A stretch of 64,000 nucleotides of DNA from Aquamicrobium sp. (GCF_023954335.1 NZ_JAMLIE010000001.1:496001-560000); one strand, 5' to 3'. Shown: positions 8,096-17,150, numbered from the stretch's first letter. Made by a program: numbers and translations. The notes: generated by a model not told the origin, from the letters alone.

Positions 8096-9072
8096 TCGTT
8101 CTTTCCCGTGAGGACGTCGCGGCGCTGCTGCCGCCGCAAACCGCGATCGAGGTCGTGGCCGCGGCGATGGAAGCGGTGTCGCGCGGCGAGGCCGAGCTGC
8201 CGCTGCGCTCCATCGTCGATGTCGGCGGCCCGAACAAGATGGGCATCATGCCCGGCCGCATGCGCAGCCCGCCCTGCCACGGCATCAAGCTGGTCAGCCT
8301 CTATCCCGGCAATGTCGCGGCCGGCTACTCCTCGCATCAGGGCGCGGTGGTGCTGTTCGAGCCCGAGCACGGCACGGCCATCGCATTGATGGACGGCGGC
8401 CCGCTGACCGCGCGGCGCACGGCAGCGGCCTCCGCCGTCGCCACCCGGGCGCTGGCCCGCGCCGACGCCGCCGTGCTGGCGATGATCGGCGCCGGCGAGC
8501 AGGCGCGCTACCATCTCGACGCACTGATGACGGTGCGGCCGATCCGCGAATTGCGCATCGCCAGCCGGACGGAAAAATCCGCGCTCGCCTATGCCCGGCA
8601 CGCGCGGGACCGTTACCCGGACCTCGCCGTCACCCTCGCCGGCACCGATGCCGAGGCGGCGTTGCGGGGGGCCGACATCGTCTGCACCGTCACCAACTCG
8701 CCGGTGCCGGTGCTGCGCGGGGAATGGATCGCGCCGGGAACGCATCTCAACGTCGTCGGCGCCTCGATCCCCTCGAAGCGCGAGATCGACGACGCCGCGG
8801 TGCTCGCCGCGCGCGTCTTCGTCGACTACCGACCCTCGACCTTCGCCCAGGCCGGCGAGATCGTCGACATGATCGCGGCGGGCCGCATCGGACGCGAGCA
8901 TGTCGTTGCCGAGATCGGGGAGGTGCTCGGCGGGACCAGCCCGGGGCGGCGCGACGATGGCGAGATCACGCTCTACCGCTCGCTCGGAATCGCGGCGCAG
9001 GACCTCGCCTGCGCCCATCATTGCTGGGCCGCGGCGCGGGATGCCGGGCGGGGGGTCGAGGCTCCGCTCTGA
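8092..9072 (+). CDS. Ornithine cyclodeaminase / mu-crystallin family dehydrogenase
   Basis: 326-aa NAD(P)-dependent enzyme of the OCD/mu-crystallin fold. The active-site Lys66 lies in HGIKLVSLYPGN, the RTAA element follows at about 109-113, and the Rossmann motif GAGEQA is at 133-138. The family includes ornithine cyclodeaminase, lysine cyclodeaminase, alanine dehydrogenase and ketimine reductase, and the DauB amino-acid dehydrogenase of Pseudomonas, which works with DauA. Because a DauA-like enzyme sits in the same operon, a DauB-like role is the best guess: reductive amination of the 2-oxo acid to the L-amino acid. Cyclodeaminase or ketimine reductase remain possible. Confidence 0.82.
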   Translation: MIVLSREDVAALLPPQTAIEVVAAAMEAVSRGEAELPLRSIVDVGGPNKMGIMPGRMRSPPCHGIKLVSLYPGNVAAGYSSHQGAVVLFEPEHGTAIALMDGGPLTARRTAAASAVATRALARADAAVLAMIGAGEQARYHLDALMTVRPIRELRIASRTEKSALAYARHARDRYPDLAVTLAGTDAEAALRGADIVCTVTNSPVPVLRGEWIAPGTHLNVVGASIPSKREIDDAAVLAARVFVDYRPSTFAQAGEIVDMIAAGRIGREHVVAEIGEVLGGTSPGRRDDGEITLYRSLGIAAQDLACAHHCWAAARDAGRGVEAPL

Positions 9073-9157
9073 TCGGGCTTGCCTTCGCCGGCTGGAAGAC
9101 GCCATTCTTTCTCCGCGATCTTCGGCCTAATGACAGGCTGGGCTGGGAGACAAGAGC

Positions 9158-11929
9158 GTGCGCCGGTTTCGATGGGTTGTGCTGATCGCGTGTCTGGCCG
9201 CCGCGCCGCACGCGGCCATGGCGGAAAAGCGCGTCGCGCTGGTCTTCGCCGCGCAGGACTATGAGACGATCCGCCCGCTCGCCAACCCGCGCAACGACGC
9301 GCGGCTGATCGAGCGGGCGCTGGAGAAGCTCGGCTTCGAGGTATCGAGCGAATCCGACCGGGACTTGAGGCGCATGCGCCGGGCGCTGGAGAATTTCGTC
9401 GACGACGCGGAAGGCGCGGATGTCGCCTTCGTCTATTTCGCCGGCCACGGCGTCGAGATCGGCGGCCACAACCATCTCCTGCCGGTCGATGCCGATGCGA
9501 CCTCCCTCGACCGGCTGAAGGAAACCTCCCTGCCGCTGGAAGAGGTCCGCGCTGCCGTCGCTGCGGCGGCGCGCTCGGTGCTGATCGTGCTCGACGCCTG
9601 CCGTAACGACCCGTTCGGCGCCGCAAGTCTCGCGCCGGACGGCCGCGGGGCCGTCTCCCTCGCGCCCGATGTGGAAAAGAGCGCGCGGCCGGGCCTCGGC
9701 CGGGTCGGCCGGGCGGAGAACACGCTGTTCGCCTTCTCGGCCGCGCCGGGCGAGACCGCCGCCGACGGGGCCGGCGAGAATTCGCCCTTCGCCGCCGCGC
9801 TCGCCGGCTTCCTCGACACGGACGGGCTGGAAATCCGCTCGGTGCTGACCCTCGTCCAGCAGCAGGTCTATGACGAGACCGGCGGCCGGCAGCTGCCCTA
9901 TGTCGAGAGCGGCCTGCCCAGCCTGTTCTTCGCCAGCCGCAGCGGCGACCTTCCCGAGCGCGAGGCGCTGCTCCTGGCGATGGCCGACATCACCGCCGGC
10001 ATGCGTGCCGAGGTCGAGATGATAGCGGCGGCGGGCGACATGCCGCTGGCGCCCCTCTACGGCGCGCTGATCTCCGCAGACCTGAAGGCCCTGTCGGCGC
10101 AGGACCGCACCGCGAAGCTGGAGGAGGCCGCTGCCGCCTACGGCAAGGCGCGGGCCGACCTGCGGACCCTTTCGGCCTCCGACCCCGAGGTCGCCCGTCT
10201 TCGCAGCGAGGCCGAGGCGCAGATGGGCCTCGGCGCATTCGACAGGGCGCGGGCGATTTTGGCCGAGGCCGTGTCCATCGACGCGGAGTCGGCCGACGCG
10301 CTGGCGGAAAAGCTGGTGTCGCGGCGCGTTTCCGAGGCGGCCTCGCTGAAAGCGGCGGCCGGCGTCTCTCTCGCCCAGTTGGACTATGCCGCCGCCCTTG
10401 ACGCCTATGAGAAGGCGGCAGGGCTGCACCTCAAGATCGAGAACGAAGCGGTGCCGGACGCCGACCGCCGGGCGCGCACCTGGCTGCTCGCCGATCTCGG
10501 CGACCTTCAGGCCCAGCTCGGCTCGACCACCGCGGCGCTCGACGCCTACCGGCGGATGGAGGCGTCGGCCCGGCTGCGCATGACCCAGGGAGAAGGCGGC
10601 GACGACGCCATCCGCGACCTCGGCCTCGCCATGCTGCGCGTCAGCGACGTGCTGCGCACCCAAGGCGACATCGCCGGGGCCGAGGCGCTGCTCGATGAGA
10701 ACCTGAAGATGCGCGGCGCGCAGCGCGCCCGCATGGAGGGCAATGCCGACTGGTTGACCTCGGTCTCCAACATAACCGAGCGCATCGGCGACATCCGCCG
10801 CCAGCGGCAGGATCTCGACGGCGCGCTGAGCTACTACGACGCGACCCTGTCCTTCCGCGAGTGGCTGGTCGAGCACTATGCCGACCGGCCGGAAAACCGC
10901 GACGGGCTGCTGTCCATCCTCGGGCGCATCGGCTCGGTCCGCTACGACAAGGCGGATTTCGCCGGGGCGGCGGCGATCTGGGCGAGGCGGCTCGATGAAG
11001 CGCGCCGCTTTGCGGCCGATTTCCCCGGCGAGGTGCCGGCCAGCATCCGCCTGTTCGACGCGCTTCTGTCCGTCGGCGACGCGGCGCTTGCCGAGGGCGA
11101 CGGGGACCGCGCGCTCGCCGCCTACGACGAGGCCGCGGCGGGCGCCCGCGCCCTGATCGCGCGCGACGGGCGGCAGGTGCGGCTGCATTACGCGCTGGCG
11201 CAGAGCCTGAAGGGCGCGGGCTGGGCGCATCTGGCGCGCCGCGACAGGCCGGCCGCCTATGCCGCCTTCGACGAGGCGCGCGCCGTCATGGACGGGCTGA
11301 CCGCGCAGGACCCGCGCAACGTCCAGTGGCGGCTCTACCGCGCCCGCATCATGAGCGACATCGGCACCGCCCGCTACCAGGCGGGCGAGTACGACAAGGC
11401 CATCGCGGTGCTGGAGCGCAGCGTCGAGGATCTCGGCGCGCTGGCCGCCGGCCCCGCCGCCGACCGCGACATCCGCCTCGCCCTGATGCGGGCCCTGCTC
11501 GACCTCGGGCGCAGCCGGCGGCTGATCGACGACAACGCGAAGGCCCGCGACGCCTATGCCGGCGCGGCCGGGATCGGCCGGCAGCTCGACCTCGTCAATT
11601 CGCAGGACAGCGCCCTGCGCGCCAATTTCGAGGCGGCGCTCTACAATCTCGGCGTGCTGTGCGAGATGCTGGGGGGCAGGGAAGAGGCCGCCGCGGCGTT
11701 CTCCGAGCTCGCTGCGCTGGTGCGGGACAGAGACGCCCGGCAGCCCGGGCCGGACACCAGACGGCGGCTCCTCGACCTCACCGTCAAGATCGCGCGCCTG
11801 TCGGCCGACCCGCGGCCGCACTACGAGGCGGCGCTGGAGCTTGCCGAGAGGCTGGAGGCGGCGTCCGAGCTCGGCGAGTACGACGCGACGCCCGCCCAGC
11901 TGCGCGAGCAGCTGGCGCGGCTGCCCTGA
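9158..11929 (+). CDS. Secreted caspase-family (peptidase C14-like) protein with TPR array
   Basis: 923-aa protein with a signal peptide (about 22 residues, ending AMAE), then a caspase-like fold at about 24-255. The catalytic dyad is visible: His97 in YFAGHG and Cys148 in DACRNDPF. The rest (about 290-900) is alpha-helical with repeated TPR-type units rich in A/Y/L pairs (for example LDAYRRMEASARLR, ALAAYDEAAAGARAL, YDKAIAVLERS). Such caspase-like/TPR proteins occur in many alphaproteobacteria; their substrates are mostly unknown. The start is a GTG with GGGAGA just upstream. It stands alone, 86 bp after the TRAP operon and 7 bp from the convergent aapP end. Confidence 0.85.
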   Translation: MRRFRWVVLIACLAAAPHAAMAEKRVALVFAAQDYETIRPLANPRNDARLIERALEKLGFEVSSESDRDLRRMRRALENFVDDAEGADVAFVYFAGHGVEIGGHNHLLPVDADATSLDRLKETSLPLEEVRAAVAAAARSVLIVLDACRNDPFGAASLAPDGRGAVSLAPDVEKSARPGLGRVGRAENTLFAFSAAPGETAADGAGENSPFAAALAGFLDTDGLEIRSVLTLVQQQVYDETGGRQLPYVESGLPSLFFASRSGDLPEREALLLAMADITAGMRAEVEMIAAAGDMPLAPLYGALISADLKALSAQDRTAKLEEAAAAYGKARADLRTLSASDPEVARLRSEAEAQMGLGAFDRARAILAEAVSIDAESADALAEKLVSRRVSEAASLKAAAGVSLAQLDYAAALDAYEKAAGLHLKIENEAVPDADRRARTWLLADLGDLQAQLGSTTAALDAYRRMEASARLRMTQGEGGDDAIRDLGLAMLRVSDVLRTQGDIAGAEALLDENLKMRGAQRARMEGNADWLTSVSNITERIGDIRRQRQDLDGALSYYDATLSFREWLVEHYADRPENRDGLLSILGRIGSVRYDKADFAGAAAIWARRLDEARRFAADFPGEVPASIRLFDALLSVGDAALAEGDGDRALAAYDEAAAGARALIARDGRQVRLHYALAQSLKGAGWAHLARRDRPAAYAAFDEARAVMDGLTAQDPRNVQWRLYRARIMSDIGTARYQAGEYDKAIAVLERSVEDLGALAAGPAADRDIRLALMRALLDLGRSRRLIDDNAKARDAYAGAAGIGRQLDLVNSQDSALRANFEAALYNLGVLCEMLGGREEAAAAFSELAALVRDRDARQPGPDTRRRLLDLTVKIARLSADPRPHYEAALELAERLEAASELGEYDATPAQLREQLARLP

Positions 11930-11936
11930 TTAGGCG

Positions 11937-12686
11937 TTAGTGGCCGAGGATCTGCTGGAGGAACCGCTGGGTGCGCTCGCTCTTCGGGTTCTCGAAGAAC
12001 GTCGCCGGCGGCGCTTCCTCGATCACCTCGCCGCCGTCCATGAAGATCACCCTGTCGGCGACCTTGCGGGCGAAGCCCATCTCGTGCGTGACGCAGATCA
12101 TCGTCATGCCGTCCTCGGCCAGCTTGATCATCACGTCGAGCACTTCCGAGATCATCTCGGGGTCGAGGGCCGAGGTCGGCTCGTCGAACAGCATCAGCTC
12201 GGGCTTCATGCACAGCGCGCGGGCGATGGCGACGCGCTGCTGCTGGCCGCCCGACATCTCGGCCGGGTACTTGTGCGCGTGGTCGGGGATCTTGACCCGC
12301 TCCAGATAGGTCATGGCGATGTCCTCGGCCTCGCGGCGCGAGACCTTGCGCACCAGCATCGGCGCCAGCGTGCAGTTCTCCAGCACCGTCATGTGCGGGA
12401 ACAGGTTGAAGCTCTGGAACACCATGCCGACCTCGCGCCGGATCGTGTCGACGTTGCGGGCCGAGTCGTTCATCTCGATGCCGAGGACGCGGATCGTCCC
12501 GTCGTGATGGCTTTCGAGATGGTTGATGCAGCGGATCAGCGTCGACTTGCCGGAGCCGGAGGGCCCGCATATGACGATGCGCTCGCCGCGATTGACGGTG
12601 AGGTCGACCTTGTTCAGCGCGCAGAACTGCCCGTAATACTTGACCAGCTCCTTGATCTCGACGACCGGCTCGCGAGCTTCGCTCAT
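11937..12686 (-). CDS. aapP: Amino-acid ABC transporter ATP-binding protein (AapP-type)
   Basis: 249-aa ATPase of the polar-amino-acid uptake family (AapP/GlnQ). Walker A GPSGSGKST is at about 41-49, the signature SGGQQQR at about 145-151, Walker B LMLFDEPTSALD at about 164-175 and the switch His in VTHEMGFA. Last gene of the aapJQMP operon. ATG 12686 is preferred over 12695 because AAGGA lies 9 nt upstream of it and directly abuts the other. Energises import by the AapQ/AapM permease pair in the inner membrane. Confidence 0.92.
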   Translation of the reverse strand: MSEAREPVVEIKELVKYYGQFCALNKVDLTVNRGERIVICGPSGSGKSTLIRCINHLESHHDGTIRVLGIEMNDSARNVDTIRREVGMVFQSFNLFPHMTVLENCTLAPMLVRKVSRREAEDIAMTYLERVKIPDHAHKYPAEMSGGQQQRVAIARALCMKPELMLFDEPTSALDPEMISEVLDVMIKLAEDGMTMICVTHEMGFARKVADRVIFMDGGEVIEEAPPATFFENPKSERTQRFLQQILGH

Positions 12687-12698
12687 GGCGTCCATTCC

Positions 12699-13778
12699 TT
12701 ATATCTTGCCTACGCGCATGTTGCGCTCGAGATACGCGCCGTATCTCGACAACGAGAAGATGAAGACGAAGTAGAGGATGGCGACGAACACGTAGACCTC
12801 GACATAGGCGAAGCGCCATTCGCCGGTGCCGTAGGCGGCGTTGGCCGACGCCATCAGCTCGAAGAAGCCGACGATCACCACCAGCGACGTTTCCTTGAAG
12901 GCGATGACGATCTGGCTGATCGTCGGCGGCAGCGCGTAGCGGAACGCCTGCGGCATCAGGATGTAGCCGACATGGTGCCTGTAGCTGAGGCCGAGCGCCG
13001 TCGCGGCCTCCTCCTGCCCGCGCCCGACAGCCTGCATGCCGCTCCTGATCACCTCGGCCTGATAGGCGGCGAAGAAGATCGCGCAGCCGGCGATGACGCG
13101 GTAGAGCTTGTCGCCGCTCATGCCCTGCGGCACGAGGAAGGGGACGATGACGGCGGCGGTGAACAGGATGGACAGGAGCGGCAGCGAGCGCACGGAATCG
13201 ATGACCAGCGCCGCGGCCGACGAGATCACCGGCATCGACGACCGGCGCAGCAGGGCGAGCATGATCGCCATCGGCATGCCGAGGAGCACGGTGGCGACGA
13301 AGATGAAGATCGTCAGCGAAAGGCCGCCCCAGCTCGCCTCCGGCACCACGGAAAGGCCGAACACCCCGCCGCGCATCAGCCCGTAGAAGATCGCGAAGCC
13401 GACCAGCCACAGCCCGGCGAGCCGCCGCGCGGTCCAGAACACCGGCAGGCAGGACAAGATCGAGACGATGACGATGGCGATGCCGCCCAGCACCGAGCGC
13501 CACTGCTCGTCATAGGGGTAGAGACCGAAGAGGATGACCCGCCAGCGCGCCTCGATCACGGCCCAGCAGGCGCCGGTCGCGCCGCGGCAGGCCTCGGCGC
13601 CGGTGTCCGAGGTCCACACGGCGTTGACGACGCCCCATGAGAACAGCCCCCAGGCGATCCACGCGATCAGGGCAATGCCGGCGAGCGAGATCGCCACGTT
13701 CAGCAGCGAGGCGAGGGGCCGGTCGCGCAGCCGGTTGATGAAGCGCCGTCCGAAGGCCTGTTCCACGATCGTCGTCAT
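12699..13778 (-). CDS. aapM: Amino-acid ABC transporter permease (AapM-type)
   Basis: 359-aa inner-membrane permease. It has a long N-terminal part with membrane segments, then the ABC permease core, with the EAA loop EEAATALGLSYRHHVGYILMPQA near residue 265 that docks to AapP. The ATG at 13778 overlaps the aapQ stop (ATGA). Rhizobial AapM is slightly longer but has the same layout. Confidence 0.9.
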   Translation of the reverse strand: MTTIVEQAFGRRFINRLRDRPLASLLNVAISLAGIALIAWIAWGLFSWGVVNAVWTSDTGAEACRGATGACWAVIEARWRVILFGLYPYDEQWRSVLGGIAIVIVSILSCLPVFWTARRLAGLWLVGFAIFYGLMRGGVFGLSVVPEASWGGLSLTIFIFVATVLLGMPMAIMLALLRRSSMPVISSAAALVIDSVRSLPLLSILFTAAVIVPFLVPQGMSGDKLYRVIAGCAIFFAAYQAEVIRSGMQAVGRGQEEAATALGLSYRHHVGYILMPQAFRYALPPTISQIVIAFKETSLVVIVGFFELMASANAAYGTGEWRFAYVEVYVFVAILYFVFIFSLSRYGAYLERNMRVGKI

Positions 13779-14944
13779 GACCCGGCCCGCGCCCCCGGCA
13801 GGGCGATCGCCCTGTTGATCCTGTTGAACACCTGCGCCAGCGTGTAGTTGATGGCGAGGAAGCCGGCCATGAGGATGCCGATCAGCTCGATCGTGTGTCC
13901 GCTCTGGGTGATCGACACCGCCACCACCATGAAGAAGTCGCTGAAGCCGACGGCGATGCCCAGCGTCGTCGCCTTGATCAGCCAGATATACTGGTTGGTC
14001 AGCGACGGCAGGATCATGCGGAAGGCGAGCGCCATGCGGATGCGGGTGAAGATCTGCCACGGGCTGAGGCCGAGCGCGGTGGCGGCCTCGATCTGGCCCT
14101 TGCCGACCGAGATCAGTCCCGCGCGCACGATCTCGGAAATGTAGGCCGCGCCGTAGATGGTGATGGCGGTTATCATCGTGCTGACCTCGGGGCCGATCTG
14201 GATGCCGCCGGAGAAGTTCAGCCCGCGGCGGGCCGGGATGCTGATGAGGTCCGTGTCCGGCTTGCGCCCGAGATAGAGCAGGATGAGCGCCGCGATGACG
14301 GTGACGGCGAGGACGCCGAGCGCCAGCCTGGTGCGCGCCTTGGGCTCGATCCGCTTGAAGCGGCGGGCGTTGTAGATCCAGATCAGCACGCCGGCGCCGG
14401 CGAGCACGGCGGCCAGCGCCCAGAACGCCATGCCCAGCGTCACGTTGAGGCCGGGCACGAAGATGCCGCGCGCGGAGAGGAAGACCATGTCGCCGTAGGA
14501 GATGGCGTTGCGCGGGTTCGGCAGGTTGGTGAACACCGCGAACCAGAAGAACACCTGCAACAGGATCGGTATGTTGCGGAACGTCTCGACGAACATCAGG
14601 CCGATGAAGTTGAACACCCTGTTCGTCACCGTGCGCGCGATGGCGACGAGGACGCCGAGCAGGGTGGCGAACGTCAGCGAGATCGCGCCGAGCCACAGCG
14701 TGTTCATCAGGCCGATGACCAGCACCTTCCAGTACGGGTCGGTCGTGGAATAGGGGATGAGCGAGTAGTTCACGCTCCAGCCGGTGGAGCGGTTCAGGAA
14801 GCCGAACCCGAAGGTCACGCCCTGCGCCTGCAGGTTGCTGCGGGTGAAATCGACCACGAGCCAGACCAGGAACACCACGGCGGCGATGAAGAGCGCCTGG
14901 ATCAGCCATGAGGCCTTCGAGCCTCGCAGGGTGGGTGCGCGCAT
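13775..14944 (-). CDS. aapQ: Amino-acid ABC transporter permease (AapQ-type)
   Basis: 389-aa inner-membrane permease with the AapQ layout: the first segment (ALFIAAVVFLVWLVVDF), the GFGFLNRSTGW element typical of the family, a long inserted region, and the EAA loop QIEAATALGLSPWQIFTRI near residue 295. The ATG at 14944 is chosen as the start of the conserved region; the frame could be extended 22 codons. It forms the heteromeric channel with AapM. Confidence 0.9.
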   Translation of the reverse strand: MRAPTLRGSKASWLIQALFIAAVVFLVWLVVDFTRSNLQAQGVTFGFGFLNRSTGWSVNYSLIPYSTTDPYWKVLVIGLMNTLWLGAISLTFATLLGVLVAIARTVTNRVFNFIGLMFVETFRNIPILLQVFFWFAVFTNLPNPRNAISYGDMVFLSARGIFVPGLNVTLGMAFWALAAVLAGAGVLIWIYNARRFKRIEPKARTRLALGVLAVTVIAALILLYLGRKPDTDLISIPARRGLNFSGGIQIGPEVSTMITAITIYGAAYISEIVRAGLISVGKGQIEAATALGLSPWQIFTRIRMALAFRMILPSLTNQYIWLIKATTLGIAVGFSDFFMVVAVSITQSGHTIELIGILMAGFLAINYTLAQVFNRINRAIALPGARAGS

Positions 14945-14989
14945 ACGGCTTTCCAAGGTTTCCGGGCCAGGATTTCCGGGCAGGGAGGA

Positions 14990-15013
14990 CCGGTGCCGCG
15001 AGCGCGGCACCGG
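14990..15013 (-). other. Intercistronic hairpin between aapJ and aapQ
   Basis: Perfect 10-bp inverted repeat CCGGTGCCGC/GCGGCACCGG with a 4-nt loop, 10 bp after the aapJ stop and 45 bp before the aapQ start. There is no T-run, so it probably does not end all transcription. It likely protects the 3' end of the aapJ message or lets only part of the transcripts continue, giving more binding protein than permease. Confidence 0.65.
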
Positions 15014-15023
15014 CCAGCGATCG

Positions 15024-16070
15024 TCAGTCGAGGATCAAGTGGTAGAACACGCCGCCGTCCCGGAACAGCGCGTTCATGCCGCGATCGATCTTGTAGGGCG
15101 ACCCGGTGCCGAGGTTGCGGTCCCAGACCTGGGAGGTGTTGCCGAGCTTCTTGATGACGTTGTAGCCCCAGTTGTCATCGAGGCCGAGCTGGGTGCCGAT
15201 GCCGGGCGTGGCGCCGAGCAGCTTGGCCACCGCCGGGCTCGGCGGATTGGCGCGCACCTCGTCGACGTTCTCGCTGGTCACGCCGTTGGCCTCGGCGATG
15301 AGCAGGGCGTTGATCACCCAGTTGCCGATGTCGATCCAGTTGTCGTCGCCCTGCCGCGCGATCATGCCGATGGGCTCGGCCGAGATCACCTCGTCGAGGA
15401 AGACGTGGTCGTCGGGATTGTCGGCCTTCAGGCGAACGGTGCCGAGGACCACGTCCCACTGGAAGTAGCCGTCGCAGCGGCCGGACAGATAGGCGGCGTC
15501 CAGCTCCTCGGTGCGCTCGATGGCGACGATCTCGGCGCTGAGGCCGGTGCGCTCGAGATACTCGGCGAGGTAGCGCTCGTTCGACGTGCCGGCCGGCGTG
15601 CAGATCGAGCCGCCCTCGAGGCCGGAGATGGCGTCGATGTCGCTCTCGGCATGCACCATCATGCGCATCGGCGCGAGCAGGTAAGGCTGGGTGTATTGCA
15701 GGTTCAGGTCGGTGTCGCGGCCGAACGTCCAGCCGCTGGCCTTGATGACGATGTCGAGATCGCCGGACTGGAGCGACGGAAAGCGCTGCGCCCAGCCGAC
15801 CGGCACCACCTCGAGATGGCCCTCATGATCGCCGAAGATGGCGGTCGCCATCGCGCGGCACAGGTCGATGTCGTATCCCGTCCATACGCCGCGGTCGTCG
15901 ATCTCCGCGAAGCCGAGATACGAACCGTTGTGGCCGCTGCACCGCAGCGTGCCGCGCTCCTTGACCGCCTTGAGCGTATCGCCGAACGCGGCGGCGGCCG
16001 GCGCCTGCATCGCCGTCGTGGCCCCTGCCACCACGGCCAGAGCGGTTGCGTACTTAACAATGTTCCTCAT
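15024..16070 (-). CDS. aapJ: Amino-acid ABC transporter substrate-binding protein (AapJ-type)
   Basis: 348-aa periplasmic binding protein. The start at 16070 has GGAAGG upstream and gives a clean signal peptide (MRNIVKYATALAVV...AAAAFG, about 27 residues). The AapJ hallmarks follow: LKAVKERGTLRCSGHNGSYLGFAEIDDRGVWTGYDIDLCRAMA region, the GWAQRFPSLQSGDLD segment and C-terminal YNVIKKLGN. Known AapJQMP systems import L-amino acids broadly (Glu, Asp, His and others). The operator-like site at 16127-16144 lies about 57 bp upstream, placing this transporter with the catabolic regulon that follows. Confidence 0.9.
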   Translation of the reverse strand: MRNIVKYATALAVVAGATTAMQAPAAAAFGDTLKAVKERGTLRCSGHNGSYLGFAEIDDRGVWTGYDIDLCRAMATAIFGDHEGHLEVVPVGWAQRFPSLQSGDLDIVIKASGWTFGRDTDLNLQYTQPYLLAPMRMMVHAESDIDAISGLEGGSICTPAGTSNERYLAEYLERTGLSAEIVAIERTEELDAAYLSGRCDGYFQWDVVLGTVRLKADNPDDHVFLDEVISAEPIGMIARQGDDNWIDIGNWVINALLIAEANGVTSENVDEVRANPPSPAVAKLLGATPGIGTQLGLDDNWGYNVIKKLGNTSQVWDRNLGTGSPYKIDRGMNALFRDGGVFYHLILD

Positions 16071-16126
16071 AGCGACCTTCCCCTTGATATTGTGGAAGAG
16101 CATGCCGTTCCCGAACGGCCCACTCA

Positions 16127-16151
16127 TTTAATATGATATAACACATATCAT
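16127..16151. promoter_or_regulatory. GntR-type operator site 1 (upstream of aapJ)
   Basis: Read on the minus strand, 16144-16127 is GTGTTATATCATATTAAA, one of six related 18-bp sites in the window. It overlaps a second symmetry, ATGATAT-AACAC-ATATCAT at 16133-16151, with perfect 7-bp arms. It lies 57 bp before the aapJ start, where an operator or activator site is expected. The likely ligand is the GntR/FCD protein encoded at 30180-30866. Confidence 0.6.
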
Positions 16152-16233
16152 TCTTCAGCAATCGGTTATTCGCTTGCGCGGCGATCGCCTTCCCCAGCGG
16201 CATAAGGGTTTGGAAACGCTGGATTCGGGCCGA

Positions 16234-16269
16234 AAGAAAACGGCCGCTCTCACGAATGTGAAGCGGCCG
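16234..16269 (-). terminator. Rho-independent terminator of the 22062-16333 operon
   Basis: Read on the minus strand: an 8-bp GC stem CGGCCGCT/AGCGGCCG extended by CAC/GTG, then TTTTCTTTC. It lies 64 bp after the stop of the uronate-dehydrogenase-like gene. Stem coordinates are 16241-16248 and 16262-16269; the T-run is the complement of 16234-16240. Confidence 0.75.
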
Positions 16270-16332
16270 CGCGCGATGGTCGTCCCGGTTCGCTCCGGCA
16301 TGTCGGGGGTGCCGTGCCGGGCTCTTTCCATG

Positions 16333-17145
16333 TCAGCTCCCGTCGTCGTCGGGATGGCCGAGCTCGCAGAACCAGCCGCCCAGATAGCGGGTGGCCGGCG
16401 ATTTCGGGTCCGGCACCGGCGTCGCCGCCTCGACCTTGTCGCGGAACGGCTCGCTGCTGTCGCGCGGGATGAACCCGAGATGCGCCGCGCCGGTGTTGTC
16501 GACCGTCTTGACCTTGTTGTCCGACATGCCGAAGGAGATCGTGTGCCCGACGCGCGGCGCGGTGAGCGCGGCCTCGACGAGCCGCACGCAGTCGGCGAAC
16601 GACAGGTAGGACCACAGCATGCGCCGGTCCGCCGGCTCGGGGAAGGACGAGAAGATGCGCAGGCACACGCTCTCGATGCCGAACTTGTCCCAATAGAGCC
16701 GGCTCAGGCTCTCGACGAAGGTCTTCGACACGCCGTAAAGGCTGTCGGGACGGACGGGAGCGTCGACGCCGATCTGCGCCTCGACCTCGTGATAGCCGAT
16801 GGCATGGACCGACGAGGCGTAGACGACGCGCCGGGCGCCGTGTTTCCGCGCGCCTTCGTAGATGTGGTAGGAGCCGCGGATGCTGGCGTCGAGGATCGTC
16901 TGCCACGGCGATTCCACCGCCGCGCCGCCGAAATGGACGATGGCGTCGCAATCGCGCGTCGCCGCGATGGCGGCGTCCATGTCGGCGAGGTCGAAGATCG
17001 CCTCTTCCTCGTTCGCGGCGAGGTCGCCCACCGGCTTCACGTCCGCCAGCCTGATCGTCGTGGCGAGGGGCGCGAGCCCGCGCCTCAGCTGCGTGCCCAG
17101 CCGGCCCGCGGCGCCGGTGAGGAGGATGCGGTTGTAAAGCGGCAT
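16333..17145 (-). CDS. NAD-dependent epimerase/dehydratase family protein, uronate-dehydrogenase-like
   Basis: 270-aa extended-SDR enzyme. The Rossmann motif TGAAGRLG is at about 9-16, and the catalytic YGVSK motif is near residue 135 with the Ser of ASSVHAIG before it. It resembles Agrobacterium uronate dehydrogenase over its length (IVHFGGAAVESPWQTIL, LYGVSKTFVESLSRLY, CLRIFSSFPEP, HLGFIP). Uronate dehydrogenase oxidises galacturonate/glucuronate to the aldarolactone; here the substrate may differ, because no other uronate gene is nearby. Last gene before the terminator at 16234-16269; 5 bp separate it from the aminotransferase. Confidence 0.78.
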   Translation of the reverse strand: MPLYNRILLTGAAGRLGTQLRRGLAPLATTIRLADVKPVGDLAANEEEAIFDLADMDAAIAATRDCDAIVHFGGAAVESPWQTILDASIRGSYHIYEGARKHGARRVVYASSVHAIGYHEVEAQIGVDAPVRPDSLYGVSKTFVESLSRLYWDKFGIESVCLRIFSSFPEPADRRMLWSYLSFADCVRLVEAALTAPRVGHTISFGMSDNKVKTVDNTGAAHLGFIPRDSSEPFRDKVEAATPVPDPKSPATRYLGGWFCELGHPDDDGS

Positions 17146-17150
17146 GGCGT

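Noticed and set aside
8966..11821. 951-codon open frame antisense to the caspase/TPR gene
   Set aside because: GC-rich shadow of the real plus-strand gene; composition is Arg/Gly/Asp-rich low-complexity, with no recognisable domain or ribosome site, whereas the plus strand has signal peptide, His-Cys dyad and TPRs.
11940..13640. 566-codon plus-strand frame opposite aapP/aapM
   Set aside because: Antisense shadow with repetitive His/Asp/Arg composition; the minus strand codes clear ABC proteins.
16333..17145. Uronate catabolism as the theme of the region
   Set aside because: Only one uronate-dehydrogenase-like gene; no uronate transporter, aldarate dehydratase or lactonase nearby.
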